A stretch of 64,000 nt of DNA from Dendrobium chrysotoxum (lineage: Eukaryota > Streptophyta > Magnoliopsida > Asparagales > Orchidaceae), in assembly GCA_019925795.1 (NCBI GenBank), contig CM034298.1, positions 26,341,556 through 26,405,555 of the forward strand, given 5' to 3'. This document shows positions 44,591 through 57,386 of the stretch, piece by piece. A program made the translations under genes and the position numbers. Within the stretch, counting starts at the first letter, position 1. The number at the start of each line of letters is the position of its first letter. The notes beneath the pieces were generated by a model. That model did not search any database. It had not been told where the DNA came from and saw only the letters and a program-made list of their open reading frames with translations.

Positions 44591-45907
44591 AGAAAACAGA
44601 AAAAAAAGATCGATGATGAAGATGATCGATCAGGATCCCAAAAATACAACCATGAAATCAAAATAAACCAAAAATGAATAAAAATCACAGCAAAAATACA
44701 TAAAAGCAACATTTTTTGTTTTATCAAGCTGCTCAAGTAAATCAGAATTTTTTCTTGATTTTAGATTCAAAAACCAATAAGAAGACGATTGACAGCGCTG
44801 AAAACCAGAAAAATGTTGAAAAAATCAACTTTCGTAACTCCGACCCCGGGCACCTTATCGATACAAACCTCTTTCAAAACAAAAATCCGATTCAGAAGAA
44901 AAGATATTAGATTTGAAAAGAGATCCTTTCAAGCCTCGTTCCAGAAAAATATCTGATATAATAGTGTTACAAAGTAAAAAATCAAAAATCAGGATTTTCA
45001 AACTCCAGCTTTTGAAAATATTAAGTGGCGCACGGATTTTTCTAAGACATTTAACAATCTGAAAGGGAGGAAAGCTTGGTTTGGGCTCATTTTGTGCCTC
45101 TTTTGTTTTCAATTAGGTTGGCGCTATGCGTGTCTTTTCATTTTTGATACACTTTGTGTATCCAATTTGGCAATTTCGCATCTTTTCAATTTTGGGCTCA
45201 TTTTATGCCTCTTTTTCAAATTATTTGGCGCACTGCGCATCTTTTGTAAACTTCCTCCTTTTCATAATCATTAAAGAGTCACAATTATGAAATTATCTGC
45301 CAGACATAGGAGATGACTCTCCACAGTAAGGAAGAATGATTCACAAAACAAAAGCCATACAGCATATGATAAATGCAATCACTTGGTTTAGAAAATTAAA
45401 TTAATGACTTAAGACTTTGAAAAACACTATTGATATGAGGCACATTACTGTAGGAAGATAAAATAATCTCTATCTCAAAAACTAACATTTTAATTTTGAA
45501 GAGGATTTTTATCCAAAAGAAACTATCCACCAGTAAAGGAGTTAGAGGAAGAGAAACAATCATCAATGTTTCTTCCCTTTAACAGATTCAGTGGAATCAA
45601 TCACTGCTTACCATCTTCCAAACCAAAATAAGGTAAAAACTCCCAGTCAAAAATTTAGATTATCAGAAGTAGTGAGCGGTGATCAGATTTTGAAAAGCAT
45701 AAAATGGTAAGTGCAAGATATGAACCAGTGAATGAAAATAGGTAGAAAATCACAGCAAAGTAAATACTCAAATCAAACTAACAGTCAGGCTAAAACAGAA
45801 ATCAGCAAAGGAAATAAAATCAACTAAAAGTAAATAATAAAAATAAAAACTAACTAACAGAAAATAGAATACCAATCAGAACAATCAAAAATCAGCAGTC
45901 ATCAGAA
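44591..45907 (-). other. Non-coding pol-ORF3 spacer of element D
   Basis: There is no gene. It has GATACAC-TTT-GTGTATC at 45146-45162, GGCGCACTGCGCATC near 45228-45242, and two copies of GGGCTCATTTT(G/A)TGCCTC (near 45085 and 45195), equivalent to those of A and C. Confidence 0.7.
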
Positions 45908-48900
45908 TCAAGCATTTATATCAATCACTCCTAATCTGATTCTCAAAATGCTGAATGAGTCAAAGGCCAGTGGTTTAGTGAATATGTCAGCCAGCTGATT
46001 TTCAGTTGCTACATGATGTAGCTCAATGTCCCCTTTTGTAATATGGTCCCTAATGAAGTGATGCCTTATATCAATATGTTTGGTCCTAGAATGTTGGATT
46101 GGATTCTTAGAGATACAGATGGCACTAGTATTATCACACAGAATAGAAATTGTGCCAACTGGTACCCCTAAATCCAAGACTTGTTGCTTCAACCAAAGAA
46201 CCTAGGCCACACAACTCCCTAAGGCAATGTACTCAGCTTCAGCAGTGGAAAGTGCAACTGAGTTCTATTTTCTATTGGACCAGGAGACTAACGACTGTCC
46301 TATGAATTGACAAGTCCCATAAGTGCTCTTTCTATCCACCCTACACCCTGTAAAGTCAGAATCAGAATATCCAATGATCTCAAAAGAGGTGCTGTGCCTA
46401 GGGTACCAGATTCCTAGGTTTGGGGTCACTAAAAGATATCTAAGAATTCTCTTAACAGCAGTCAGGTGGGACTCTTAGGATCAGCCTGAAACCTAGCACA
46501 ACGACAGACACTAAATATGATATCAGGTCGGCTAGCAGTCAGGTAAAGCAGTTATCCTATTATCCCTCTATACTTCTTCTGATTAACAGATTTTCCACTT
46601 GAGTCCTTATCTAACTGAACTAAGGAGGGCATGAGAGTATTGATTGGCTTGGCTTTGTCCATTTCATATTTCTTCAAAATGTCCTTAGTGTATTTTGATT
46701 GAATGAGAAAGGTTCCATCATCCGTTTGACTTATGCTAAATCCCAAAAAGTATGACAATTCTCCCATCATACTCATCTCAAACTCCTTACTCATTATTTT
46801 AGAAAACTCATCACATAAATATTTATCAGAAGATCCAAAAATTATATCATCAACATAGATCTGGACAATGAATAGGTCATCTCCTAATCTCCTCAGAAAA
46901 AGGGTGGTGTCTACGCTCCCCTTAACAAACTCTCTTTCTAACAGGAATGTGCTAAGCCTCTCATACCAAGTTTTGGGTGCCTGTTTCAATCCATATAAGG
47001 CCTTTTTTAATTTATAGACATGATTTGGATATTGGAAACTCTCAAAACCTGGGGGTTGTTCTACAAAAATATCTTCTTTAATTACCCCATTTAAAAAGAC
47101 ACTCTTGACATCCATTTGAAACAGCTTAAATCCCTTATAATAGGCAAAGGCTAGGAGCACTCTAATGGCTTCCAATCTAGCTACAGGGGCAAAAGTCTCC
47201 TCAAAATCAATCCCTTCTATCTGATTATACCCCTTAGCCACCAATCTTGCCTTATTTCTCACCACCACACCAGAATCATTCATCTTTTTCTTAAAGACCC
47301 ACTCGGTTCCCATAATACTTTGATTTTTAGGTCTTTCTACTAACTCCCAAACATCATTCCTTACAAATTGATTCAATTCTTCCTGCATAGTTAAAATCCA
47401 AAACTCATCCGATAAGGCTTGATTGATGTTGGTGGGTTCAGTCATTGAGATAAAGGCAAAATGGTTTACTTCCTTCCTAAGTCTATGCCTAGTCCTAACA
47501 CCTTCAGAAGGGTCTCCTAAGATCAGTTCTTTAGGATGACTCGAAGAATATCTCCAATCTCTAGGCAACGTGGTTTGAGGTTCTACCCTTTCCTCCAAAT
47601 TTGTATTTTCAACTCCTTGGGTAACCTCAACAATCTCTTCATCTTCTACTTTAGATCTAGACTCCTTAGGATTAGATTCATCAAACACTACATGGGTTAT
47701 TTCTTCCACCACCAAAGTCCTCCTATTAAACACCCTAAAGGATTTCCCCACACTTGAATATCCTAAGAACACTCCTTCATCAGGTTTGGGGTCAAATTTT
47801 CCTAAGGGTGATTTCCCGTTGTTCAGAATAAAAACCTTACAGCCAAAGACATGGAGGTGGGATAGATTTGGAGTTCTACCCTTAATGATCTCATAAGGTG
47901 TCTTGTTCAGTTTGACTCTCACATTCACCCTATTCAGCACATAACATGCAGTGTTCACCGCTTCAGCCCAAAAGTATTTTGGAAGTGAATACTCGGCAAG
48001 CATGGCTCTAGCGGCTTCCACTAAGGTCCTGTTCTTCCTTTCAGCTACCTCGTTCTGCTGAGGGGTCCTAAGAGATGAAAAATTATGACTAATCCCATGA
48101 TCCTCATAAAAACTTCCAAATCTTTCATTTTCAAACTCCCCTCTGTGATCACTATGGATGTTAATAATCTCACATCCTAACTTCTTCTGAATCCAAGTAT
48201 AGAAAGATCTAAACTCATCAAATGACTCAGATTTATGTGACAAAAACTTAACCCAAGTGAACCTCGAATAATAATCTACAATCACAAACCCATAGACTCT
48301 CCCCCCTAAGCTGGCAGTGCTAAGGGGTCCAAAGAGGTCCATGTGAAGAACTTCTAAAGTTCTGGAGGTGCTAATGTCCTTAACAGAGTGAAAAGAGGAC
48401 TGGACTTGCTTCCCCAACTGACAGGCATCACACAGGTGATTCTTAGTGAACTTAAGCTTGGGCACACCTCTAACAAAGTCCTTTTGGGTGACTCTCCTAA
48501 GGGTTTTCATACTGGCATGACACAATCTCCTATGCCATAACCAAGACTCATCAGTAGTAGTTTTTAAGCAAATTGAATTATCAGATTTAATGCAACTTAC
48601 ATCCAGCTTGTAGACATTGTTGATCCTTTGCCCCTGCAAAACAACTTCATCATTTAAGCTTAAAATGCTGCCAGTGGGCAGGAATTTGATGCTGTATCCC
48701 TTGTCACAGAGTTGACTGATGCTCAGCAAGTTGTGTTTCAGTCCATCTACAAGCAAAACATTATCAATCATAAAATTCTTTGAATCACCAATTATATCTG
48801 AGCCTACCACCTTCCTGGTGGTGTTATCTCCAAGTGTAACCTTGCCTCCAGCTCTGGCCTCCAGCGAAATGAACTGATTTGCATCTCCAGTCATATGTCT

Positions 48901-48927
48901 AGAATATCCGCTACCCAGGTACCACAT
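45908..48927 (-). pseudogene. pol: pol of element D (nearly complete, inactivated)
   Basis: An 801-codon open stretch (48957-46552) covers protease, integrase and most of RT. Integrase shows CDACQLGKQ, HMDLFGPLS, HSDHRGEF and NEVAERKNRTLVEAARAML. RT shows FQMDVKSVF and YVDD (46846-46857). RNase H ends in CDNTSAICISKNP and HIDIRHHF. Four defects are visible: the protease Asp is Gly (YLGSG for YLDSG), a TAA near 46550, a 1-base loss near 46468, and TAG near 46202. The first in-frame ATG is 48927; the frame is open up to a TAG beside 48957. Confidence 0.9.
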
Positions 48928-48968
48928 GCTCTCACGAGGTCTTGTGTGAGAGCACACCTAAAAAAATA

Positions 48969-50779
48969 TCAAATGTCAGTCTTAGGAACCCAAACAGGTT
49001 TGGGTTCCTTCTTATGAAAAGAAGAATGCAATGCATGCGTGCTGTGCTGTGAAACAGGCAGTTTGGATTTCCACACCCACTGTGTACTATGATTAACAGT
49101 GCAGGTGTGGGAAATGTGTCCTAACATGCCACATGAAAAACATCTAACACCAGGAAAAGGGTTAACTAATTTACGTGGGTGATAGTGTCTCTTCCTAGAT
49201 GTATATAAGACATGCTTTGATGAACTTACAATAGTTTTTTCAAAAGGTGGCAGTGCATAAAACTATTCAAAAGTAGGCGGTATTTTATTCTTTTCAAAAG
49301 CACTGATTTTCACTTTCAAAAACTCAATATGTTTATTTAAACTTGCAATCTTAAAGGTTCTCGCACTTTCATTACTTTCTAAATCACATGCCATATCATT
49401 CACTTTCTTAAAAGCAACTTCAAATTCAATATGCGATGTTTTTAACAAATCATGCTCAACAGTTAAATCAGAATATTTTTTGTTCAAATCATCGAATTCA
49501 TCAAGCAAAGACATGTGATTGGAATCAAGTGTGGAATGATCTTTAACTACAGAATCATGCTCTTTTTGCAAAGTCAAATAATCTAATTTCAAACTAGCAT
49601 GAGTTTTCTTAAGTTTCCTATAAGATGTATAAATTCTTTCAGAAACTTCAAATAATTGATGGTAAGTCAGCTCATATACCTCTTCCTGGTCCGACTGACC
49701 AGGGTGATCATAAGCTATCAGACACAAGTTTGTTTCCTCCTCTTCAGCTTCAGTCTCAGAAGAGTCGGATGCAGAGTCTGCCCAGAACGCCTTCTGAATC
49801 CGCTTCTTATCCTTTCTTAACTTTGGTTTCTCCTTACCCTTCTCCTTGCTTGGGTGAGCTTTAAGTGTAGGACAATCAGCCTTAATGTGTCAAGGCTTCC
49901 TGCATTTAAAATAAACAGATTCAGATGAACCCTTAAAATTTTTACTGGACTTACCCTTGTTCCACTTCTGATAGTTCTTATGTTTCTTCCTTAGAAAGCT
50001 TTTGAATTGCCTCGTGATTAAGGCAACATCATCACTATCAAACCCGGAAGTGCTAGCATCTGAATCTTTGGCCTTTAGTGCCACTATCTTCTCTTTCTTG
50101 CATTCACCTGCACAAGTTGCCTTTGGTTCACCCCTTGCTCGTAAGCAATGAGTGATCCAAGTAAGTTGTCAATAAAGTAAGTATTTAAATCTTTAGATTC
50201 AGTGATCGCAGTAATCTTAGCATCGTAAGAAGCAGGCAAACATCTCAGAATTTTGTTCACTCTTTCGTAGTTAGTAAGTTCTCTACCTAAAGCATGCAAA
50301 CAGGTAACAATCTGAGTGAACCTTGTGTACATTTCTAAAATAGTCTCACTAGGTTTCATGCAAAAAAGTTCATAATCATGTAACAAGATGTTTAACCTAG
50401 ACTGTTTGACTTCAGTTGTACCTTCGTATGTTATACATAATCTATCCCAGATTTTCTTTCCCGTTGTACAAGTAGAAACATGCATATAGTCTTCAAATTT
50501 TAAAGCACAAAAGAAACAGTTCAAGCATTTTACATTTAACTGTGCTAAATCACGATCATCAAACGTCCAATCAGCAAAAGGCAATTCAATTTTCATATTG
50601 TTAATCAATCTAAAAGGTGGTTCGTATCCGTCCTTAACTAACATCCACATGCGATAATCAATAGAATGCAGAAAAGTAGACATGCATGTTTTCCAAAAAT
50701 CAAAAGGAATATTGTCAAACAATGGTGGTCTTGTAATAGAATAACCTTTAGCAGTATTACGATTGTTACAGTTAGCCAT
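48969..50779 (-). pseudogene. gag: gag of element D (frameshifted)
   Basis: From ATG at 50779 the frame is open for about 230 codons (MANCNNRNTAKGYSI, WKTCMSTF, YRMWMLVKDG, LGRELTNYERV), then shifts near 50110. The zinc knuckle follows with its third ligand and part of the motif damaged near 49890. The coiled coil is open at 49727-49263 and the second knuckle (CFSCGMLGHISHTC-like) is near 49100-49145. It ends in TGA at 48969. Damage is lighter than in A, B or C. Confidence 0.87.
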
Positions 50780-50820
50780 GGATCAAATTCAAAAGTTTTT
50801 AAATCTAAATTTTGAATCCC

Positions 50821-50832
50821 GCTCTAATACCA
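50821..50832 (-). other. Primer-binding site of element D
   Basis: TGGTATTAGAGC on the minus strand, two bases after the LTR end at 50835. Confidence 0.88.
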
Positions 50833-50834
50833 CT

Positions 50835-51583
50835 TGAAAGTTCGAAAGGGATGTTAAGCCCTAGTGAACTAGTCCTTAGGCTAACCAAGAGGGGGGGTGA
50901 ATTGGTTATTTAAAAATTTCACGATAACAATGAAAATCTTTTCGATACTTAGCAGCAAAAATAAGTAAACAAGAACGAAAAGATCAATCACAGATATTCA
51001 CCCAAGCAGTTGATATCGGAAAAGTAAAGTGCAAAATTGAATCAGAAAAGCAAATCAGATTTTATAGTGGTTCGGTCAACTTGACCTACGTCCACTCCCC
51101 GGAGCCTCCCCTCCAGGTATTACACTAAATAAAAAGTGTCTCTCCTTTTGCTCCCACAGCAAGGCGGAGAAGCCTGTACAAACACCTCCTTTTCACCAGA
51201 CAGTGAGGCAGAGAACCCGACCTCCTTTTGCTTCCTCCTGAAGCAGGCAGAGAACCTTCGAACTCCTTTTGCTTCCACCTGAAGCGGACAGAGAACCCCG
51301 ACCTCCTTTTGCTTCCTCCTGAAGTAGGCAGAGAACCTTCGAACTCCTTTTGCTTCCAGCTGAAGCGGGCAGAGAACCCCAGATCTTCTTGCGAACGATC
51401 CTCCCACGACGAACACCGACTAGACGAAAGACGACGAGCGGAGAAGATGACTCTGATCCGTGCTTGGAGCAACCTTAGTGAATCCCTCACTAACTCCCCC
51501 TCACAAGATCTTCTCTCTCTCTCCCAACTCTCTCTCTCTCTAGGGTTTCTCAGGGAAGGAAGGTGGCAAAAGATTTTTCTTGT
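50835..51583 (-). repeat. Element D 5' LTR, inner 749 bp only
   Basis: It matches 40803-41557 of the 3' LTR nearly base for base, including four purine-rich units. Homology stops after AAGATTTTTCTTGTTG; the U3 with its palindromes and TATA box is gone. The sequence beyond 51583 matches neither the LTR nor the left flank. Confidence 0.88.
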
Positions 51584-52519
51584 TGTGCTTTACGAATGTT
51601 TTAGGATGGAAAGTTTTATGGAGTTCTTTTGTTGGAAAGTTTCCAAGAATTTACCCCACACCAAAAATAAGAGCACTTAATGTCTTGTGTTGGAAAGACT
51701 TTTGGTGGATTTCTTGTAAAGAGGATTTGGGTCACTTTGTCTATGAAGTTTTATAATTGTTACTTTGGGATTGAAATTATTTTCTTTTATAAATGGTTTT
51801 GTGTTGGAGGTTCTTTAAGTCCCTTTTGGGATAAAGTGATATTTTTGAGAGTTCTTTAATGTCTTTTCTTTTTAGAATGAAGTGATATTTAGTGTATGAA
51901 CTGTCTATATTGTTAGTATTTATTTCTAAAGTTGAGTTTGGGTTGAATGTGAAATGAAAGTTGCTTGTTTTTGTTTTAGTTTTGGGAGCTTGTTTTCCTC
52001 TTCGTTGCTTTGGGTTTCGTATAGGATATAGTTTGAGTCATTGAGTCGTTTGAATGCTTATTCTTGGAACGTGGGGACAGCAAATGGCACCAAAACACCT
52101 TCTTCTCTATTCGTATTATATCGAATTAGGGTGAAGGTCGTTTTAGAGGCATACTTGACTTCAAAGAGGTATGCCCAATAATAAAATGCCTACATTCCTT
52201 TTATTTTTTTTATTTTCATTCCTTCCTTTTTGACATTTCATTGCCTCTCTCTTTACTTCTCTTCTATCTACTACTATTCTATTTATTATCTTATTTTATT
52301 TATTGTTTCTTAAATTTATTGATATATGTATGAATGTCCAAAGGGTTAGAAAAGAACTTACTTTTGTCCCCTATAATACTAGTGACACCTAAGGACAAAA
52401 ATTAAGAACCGAGTCTTATATAACATAGATTTAGGATGTATGCTCCTTATATGATAGAGACACCAAAACATAAACTTAGTGACATATTTTTCTAGATTTG
52501 TTGTGCCTTAATCCATTAA
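51584..52519. other. Intergenic DNA, no gene identified
   Basis: AT-rich, no frame with recognisable motif, no repeat that I can match elsewhere in the window. Confidence 0.5.
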
Positions 52520-54300
52520 TAATCAACCAACAAAAGCTCCCTTAATCAATAATAGATTACTTAATCTACCTTTCATTTAATTTATAACAAACTAAAATTA
52601 ACTTAACAAAGTTGGTTACTACTGGGTAACCCAGGCCTACGAGGTTATTAAGTTAGCCCCAAGGAGGGTGAAATAAACCTCACGGCCTCGGTGAGCAACA
52701 AAGGTAGTAATCAATCAAACACTAAAATAAAATCTTTAAAATTAATCCTAAAACATTAATACCTATACTTAAACTAAAGTTTTCCCATAACCTTCAACAA
52801 ATTAAAATACAAGCAACTTTAGCTAAATCATCCTACATAGGACATATCCAAAACCACACAGCCTGTTACACACACCTAGGCTTGTTTGTTAGGGCACGAC
52901 TTCTAGTCCTAGGTTAAGCCGATGTTTCATTTTATTATTTGATGCCAATTACTACTACCAAGTTAGAGAACCCCTGCACTGTTTTATATTTTAGCAATAG
53001 CATGTGTATGTTTTATAAATATGAATATTAAATCTTCTATTAGTCACATTCTTATTTACCTGCATTTATTTTCTGAATGGCATTTACGCTCATTTGTGTA
53101 TTTCTCTTTTATCTTGTCTTGCGAGGTACATTGGGCTACGTATGTTCAAGAATTAGTGAATAATTTGCTCACTTAAAGCTTTTAAGTGGCTGCGCCACAA
53201 GTCTTATATAGTTGGTAATCAGTGGATAGCTCGCTTGCTTGGAATTTTTAAGTGGCTGCGCTACGGTCAGGTATAATCTCTGCAACTTGTAAAAAAATTT
53301 TCTAATTATATACCAAAACTGCTACACACCACACACATCTTATTATTAGCTTTTAGTTTAATATATATTCTAGCATGTTTAGGTAGCTGGCTGTAGGATA
53401 GTGCACTAACGAAGCTTTGGCCCTATAGGCTAAAGCTTACCTCTTCTGTGAGCCCTAGAGACCCTTATGGTCACCTTAGGCCTATAGTGTAGGCCCACCT
53501 ATTTGCACTATATGCATCATTATTTTCCCAGACGAAGTGGGCACTGCTAGGATGTTCCATTTTCTCTCGGTTTTGGGTATGATACCCCCCACCTTCTGTG
53601 AGCCTTAGAGACCATTAGGGTCATTTAGGCCTGTAGTGTAGGCCACCTATTTGTGCCATGGGCATCATTATTTTCCCACACGAAGTGGGCACCGTTAGGA
53701 TGATTTTCTATTGTTATGTGATGAGGATACCTTGCCTGGAGGGTATCCTTGGTGTGTTTATTTATTTATTTCCTGTAATCTGAATGTCATGCATGCATTT
53801 TTATACACTTTACTCCACAGTGTACTCTGCCTACATACATGCATTGCATTAGCATTACTCAAATAAAAATATCACATTATCTTTTAGTAGCCTTTGGAAT
53901 ACTTTTACTTATGCATCTGTCTCATGCATCATACATAGCGCTAGGTATATTCTGTTGCATATTATAGAGTCCCTAATTCAAACCTCTGAACTAAGATTCC
54001 TGATTCCTTAGGATAGAGCCTCCTTATCTTGCATACATGTAGGGCGATTGATTGTATTCAGGATGTTAGCTTGCAGCTCACTCCAGGTAAGCATAAGCCC
54101 ATAATGTACACCTCATAATGTGTTTCTTTTCATCTTTGATGAATTCTGAGTCTCTCATTTCTCTTAGGATAGTAATGTGATTTTTGATCTTTTAAACTCA
54201 AAATTTTAATCATATCTTTACTCATCTGAAAAAGTCTAGTCATCATTAAGGGTAAAGAGAAGAGTTTATCCTCTTGGAATAGAACTTAGGAACTTTCTCT
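52520..54300 (+). repeat. Dispersed unclassified repeat, copy 2
   Basis: Colinear blocks with 36950-38520, as described there. This copy is longer and includes the 150-bp tandem at 53443-53702 and a short duplicated TTTTAAGTGGCTGCGC (53191 and 53248). A block around 52635-52672 matches copy 1 (about 37065-37105) only in the opposite orientation. Confidence 0.5.
53443..53702 (+). repeat. 150-bp tandem duplication
   Basis: CTTCTGTGAGCC...CTAGAGACC...GGCCTATAGTGTAGGCC...GACGAAGTGGGCAC starts at 53443 and again at 53593, a period of 150 bp; the second copy is slightly shorter. Confidence 0.82.
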
Positions 54301-55060
54301 GTGAACCAAATTAAAAAGAGAATAATCTATCGTCCTTAATCCAGAGTTTTCTTAGGCCAAGGTCTAAGATGTAATTAATCACGGAATCTTGCGCCCGTGG
54401 GAGACCAATTTCCACATCAAATAAACTCTATTCGAGCTGATGTATCGAATGGGGGAAATCTCGTGATATTTTGGGTCATATATATTATTATACATCGAGG
54501 TGTGTAGGCGAAAGACGCTATCCTCTATGGCTAATCATATGTATGACTCCATCTGCTCTTCCATTGGCCTGCTTGGGTAGAGTGTAAAGGCCTATGATCG
54601 TTTTGTCCTACGGGATAGTGCGGTCGTATCCTTTGCATTATGTTCCCCGCGAGCAGAATCCTTTCGGAGACCCATAATTTCCATCTTCATAACATCTTTT
54701 TCTCTTTTCTTTCTCAGCTTTCTTCTAAAGAGAAATTCTGTCTCAGGTGGTGAAAATAGTTAGCAAAAATCCTAAACCCTAGATATTAGGGCGCTTACGT
54801 GGGTTTCTTTTTCATAAAACTTAATTTTTTGCGTCTGGAACTGGTTGTGTCATCGGGCAGCATGAAAATTTGAAAAATACGTTACAAAAATTATAATTTC
54901 ATCGGATCAGATCATCGAACTGCCACGTGGCGGTATTGTATTAGCCGGATGTAGAGCTACGTCCAAACTTCGCACAAGATAATTTCTCCTTTTTAAAGTG
55001 TGGGATATGTTAGCCCAATAAGAAATTCAATGAAAAAAAAGGAAAGAGGGATGTATGCAG
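54301..55060. other. Intergenic DNA with a Mutator-type terminus-like motif
   Basis: I see no gene. GATAATTTCTCC at 54981-54992 is the reverse complement of the GGAGAAATTAT ends seen at 55060 and 55455 and could be the right end of another related element. Confidence 0.4.
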
Positions 55061-55438
55061 GAGAAATTATTCTGTCAGGATTTCGAACGTAGAGAATAGT
55101 CTGGATTGTTACGTATTTGCTGCTTATTTGTTGCGTATTTTTTGATACACAGCAAATAAGTAGTAAATAAGCAGCAAATCAATAATACTAATTAAATAAG
55201 CACTAAATACTCTTTAAAAATGCAAAAAATATTCATAAAAAATGCAAAAAAATACTCAATAAATATGTACTACGTATTTTTGTATTTTTCTACATTTTAG
55301 TGAGTATTTTGTGCATATTTAGTGAGTTTGATTTGCTACTTATTTACTGCTTATTTGCTGTGTATCCAAAAATATGCAGCAAATATGCAACAATCCGGAC
55401 TATTCTCTATGTTCGGAATCCTAACAGAATAATTTGTC
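55061..55438. mobile_element. Mutator-type MITE (378 bp) with 9-bp target duplication
   Basis: The ends are inverted: GAGAAATTATTCTGTCAGG on the left and the complement of GACAAATTATTCTGTTAGG on the right. The inverted homology continues inward through AGAGAATAGTC(T/C)GGATTG and GCAAATAAG blocks for most of the length, so the RNA or single strand would fold back. The flanks are TGTATGCAG (55052-55060) and TGTAGGCAG (55439-55447), 8 of 9 identical; a 9-bp duplication is the Mutator signature. There is no coding capacity. Confidence 0.75.
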
Positions 55439-55699
55439 TGTAGGCAGAGGGTGAGGAGAAATTATTATGTTCAAATCCGAACTACCTCCGGATGCCAATA
55501 GAATTGTTACACGTGTTATGCTTATGTGGACGTCCACTACGACCCGATATTAATTTAACTGTCTTGTCAGCCCGACTGGACGACACCCGCCCACCCGAAA
55601 TAAAGGTTAAAAGGTAAAATGGCTGAAAATTTTCACATTTCAAGCGCCTGTTCAGTTTCGAATTTCTAGCATTCATAATTCTCCGGCATCCTACTCTGC

Positions 55700-56457
55700 T
55701 CAAATGGAGAAGAAACAAATGGTGGAGAAGAAACAAATGAAGCAGAAACAAATGGAGGAGTCACGTGGGAAAAAAGATTTATTTTTGCTATTCTCTGCAT
55801 TTTTATTACGTACAACAGGAGGTTGTTTTATAGTATTCTCTGCGTTTTATTGCGTAGAACAGATTAATGTTTTTATACACAGAAACAAATGTATTTACCC
55901 TAACATTCTAACATTTTAATATAATTACTACAAGTCTTAAAACCATAAAACCAAAGAAAATATTACGATAGGGAAGGAAGATTATTTATTTCTTACCTTA
56001 TCATACTTTAAGGGTAAATAATGCGTGTTTACTGCATATCTTCTACGTATATTCCTTCTGCTTATTTTTAGGAGTGATTTCTTCGTGTATACTGCGTGTA
56101 TGATGCGTCGGATCTATATATTTAATGTGTATATATTGCGTACCATCTGTGTACTTTATACATAATTTTTATTGCGTACAACAGATTAATGTATTTATTA
56201 AAGGCTAAAACCCTAATATTTTCCTATAAATGATTATTGTGCGTATTTATGTGTATCTTCTGTGTATATTCTTACCTTCAGCTTATTTTTAGGAGTGATT
56301 TCTTCGTATATGCTGCGTATATGATGCGACGATCTGCGTATGTACTGCATATATAATGCGTACGATCTTCATGTTTGCTGCGTATTTAGTGCGTACGATA
56401 TGCATATTACTCTGCTTAATTGTATATCTTATTTCAATTTTTTTCATCATTTACACA
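55700..56457 (+). other. Possible first exon and motif-rich intron of the Ulp1-type gene
   Basis: ATG at 55704 opens a Lys/Gln/Met-rich start (MEKKQMVEKKQMKQKQ) that may be exon 1. The following stretch is full of TGCGTA and TGCGTG words (56020-56410) and holds a 221-bp direct repeat around CTTATTTTTAGGAGTGATTTCTTCG (56061 and 56282). TTTACACAG at 56450-56458 would serve as splice acceptor for the next exon. The exon itself is weakly supported. Confidence 0.35.
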
Positions 56458-57369
56458 GATTTACGTCCACCCCATCTCTTATCGTTGCTACGTTTTAACA
56501 TTCCGAACAATCTGCGACAAGTTTGCTGAGATAATTCCTCTAGAAGTTGAGGACAAATTGAAGAGATTAAATATCTACCAATTTCTTTAATTTCCTACAT
56601 TCGAGCAAAATGCCCCACTTATTTACCAGCTGATGATAATGTGGGATATTTCGAAAGAATGTTTTATGATAAAGGGTCATGTTATACCTTTTTCTGTTGA
56701 TGAAGTCACCCTTCTTACTGGTCTGCCAAACAGAGGTGCAGAGATTTTCTAGCTTAACTTACCACCAATTAGAGTCACCTCAAAGGATATAAAGTTGGAA
56801 ATGCTAGAGTTGAATAGACATAGCCCTCTTGAGACTATGTTCAAAATATTTATTTTGTACTTATGTTCAAATTTATTTTTCCAACTTAGTAATTTTAAAA
56901 CCCTAAGTTTTTACATACAATATCAAATAATGTTGATGAGTTCTCATTAATTAATTCGGCGTGGGCTATTAGGGAATTTTTGGTTGAAGAGTTTAATAAT
57001 GTATCTACGAAGATTTCAAATAACAAGCAAGCTTATTACATCAATGGTTTTGTGCCTTTGCTAATTGTGAGTGCTAATATCATTCTAATTTAACATTTAA
57101 TTTGACTAATTTATTTGTTTAAATTAACTTTGATCTTATGCAGGTTTGATTTCTAGAGCACACTTCCATTCATCCCCCTATGTACCCTAACAAAAGGCCC
57201 AATTTTCTTTGATGGGCCGATGACATTGTATATAATACTGAGAAGACCACTAAGTTATTTGTTAATTTAAAGAAATGACAAGTCAGGAGGAAGCTAATCA
57301 ACTGGGCATCCAGAAATATCCATCAAGCCATCATTCTCCCGAGCACACTTCCACTCCTAAACAGCTTCT

Positions 57370-57386
57370 CCCCCCCCCCCCCCCCC
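57370..57386 (+). repeat. Run of 17 C in the linker
   Basis: An uninterrupted C tract that would encode a Pro run before AQQLQPQSPQQ-type low complexity. Length is prone to slippage and sequencing error. Confidence 0.85.

Larger units (their letters stand above)
40803..51583 (-). mobile_element. Element D: Ty1/copia (Sirevirus-like), best preserved copy, 5' LTR truncated
   Basis: On the minus strand: partial 5' LTR (50835-51583), primer-binding site (50821-50832), gag (48969-50779), pol (45908-48927), spacer, palindrome array with TATA box, intact ORF3 (42808-43947), double polypurine tract and full 3' LTR (40803-42563). The LTR pair is nearly identical over the shared 750 bp, so D is the youngest element here. 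The outer ~1 kb of the 5' LTR and the right-hand target duplication are missing, and unrelated DNA follows 51583. Pol has a few breaks and a changed protease active site. Confidence 0.92.

Noticed and set aside
44455..44736. Frames across the internal palindrome arrays (also 11450-11731, 16633-16857)
   Set aside because: Their ILDDP-type repeats are only the palindrome translated.
55482..55751. Antisense frame rich in Leu/His
   Set aside because: It overlaps the presumed left end and leader of the Mutator-like element and shows no domain.
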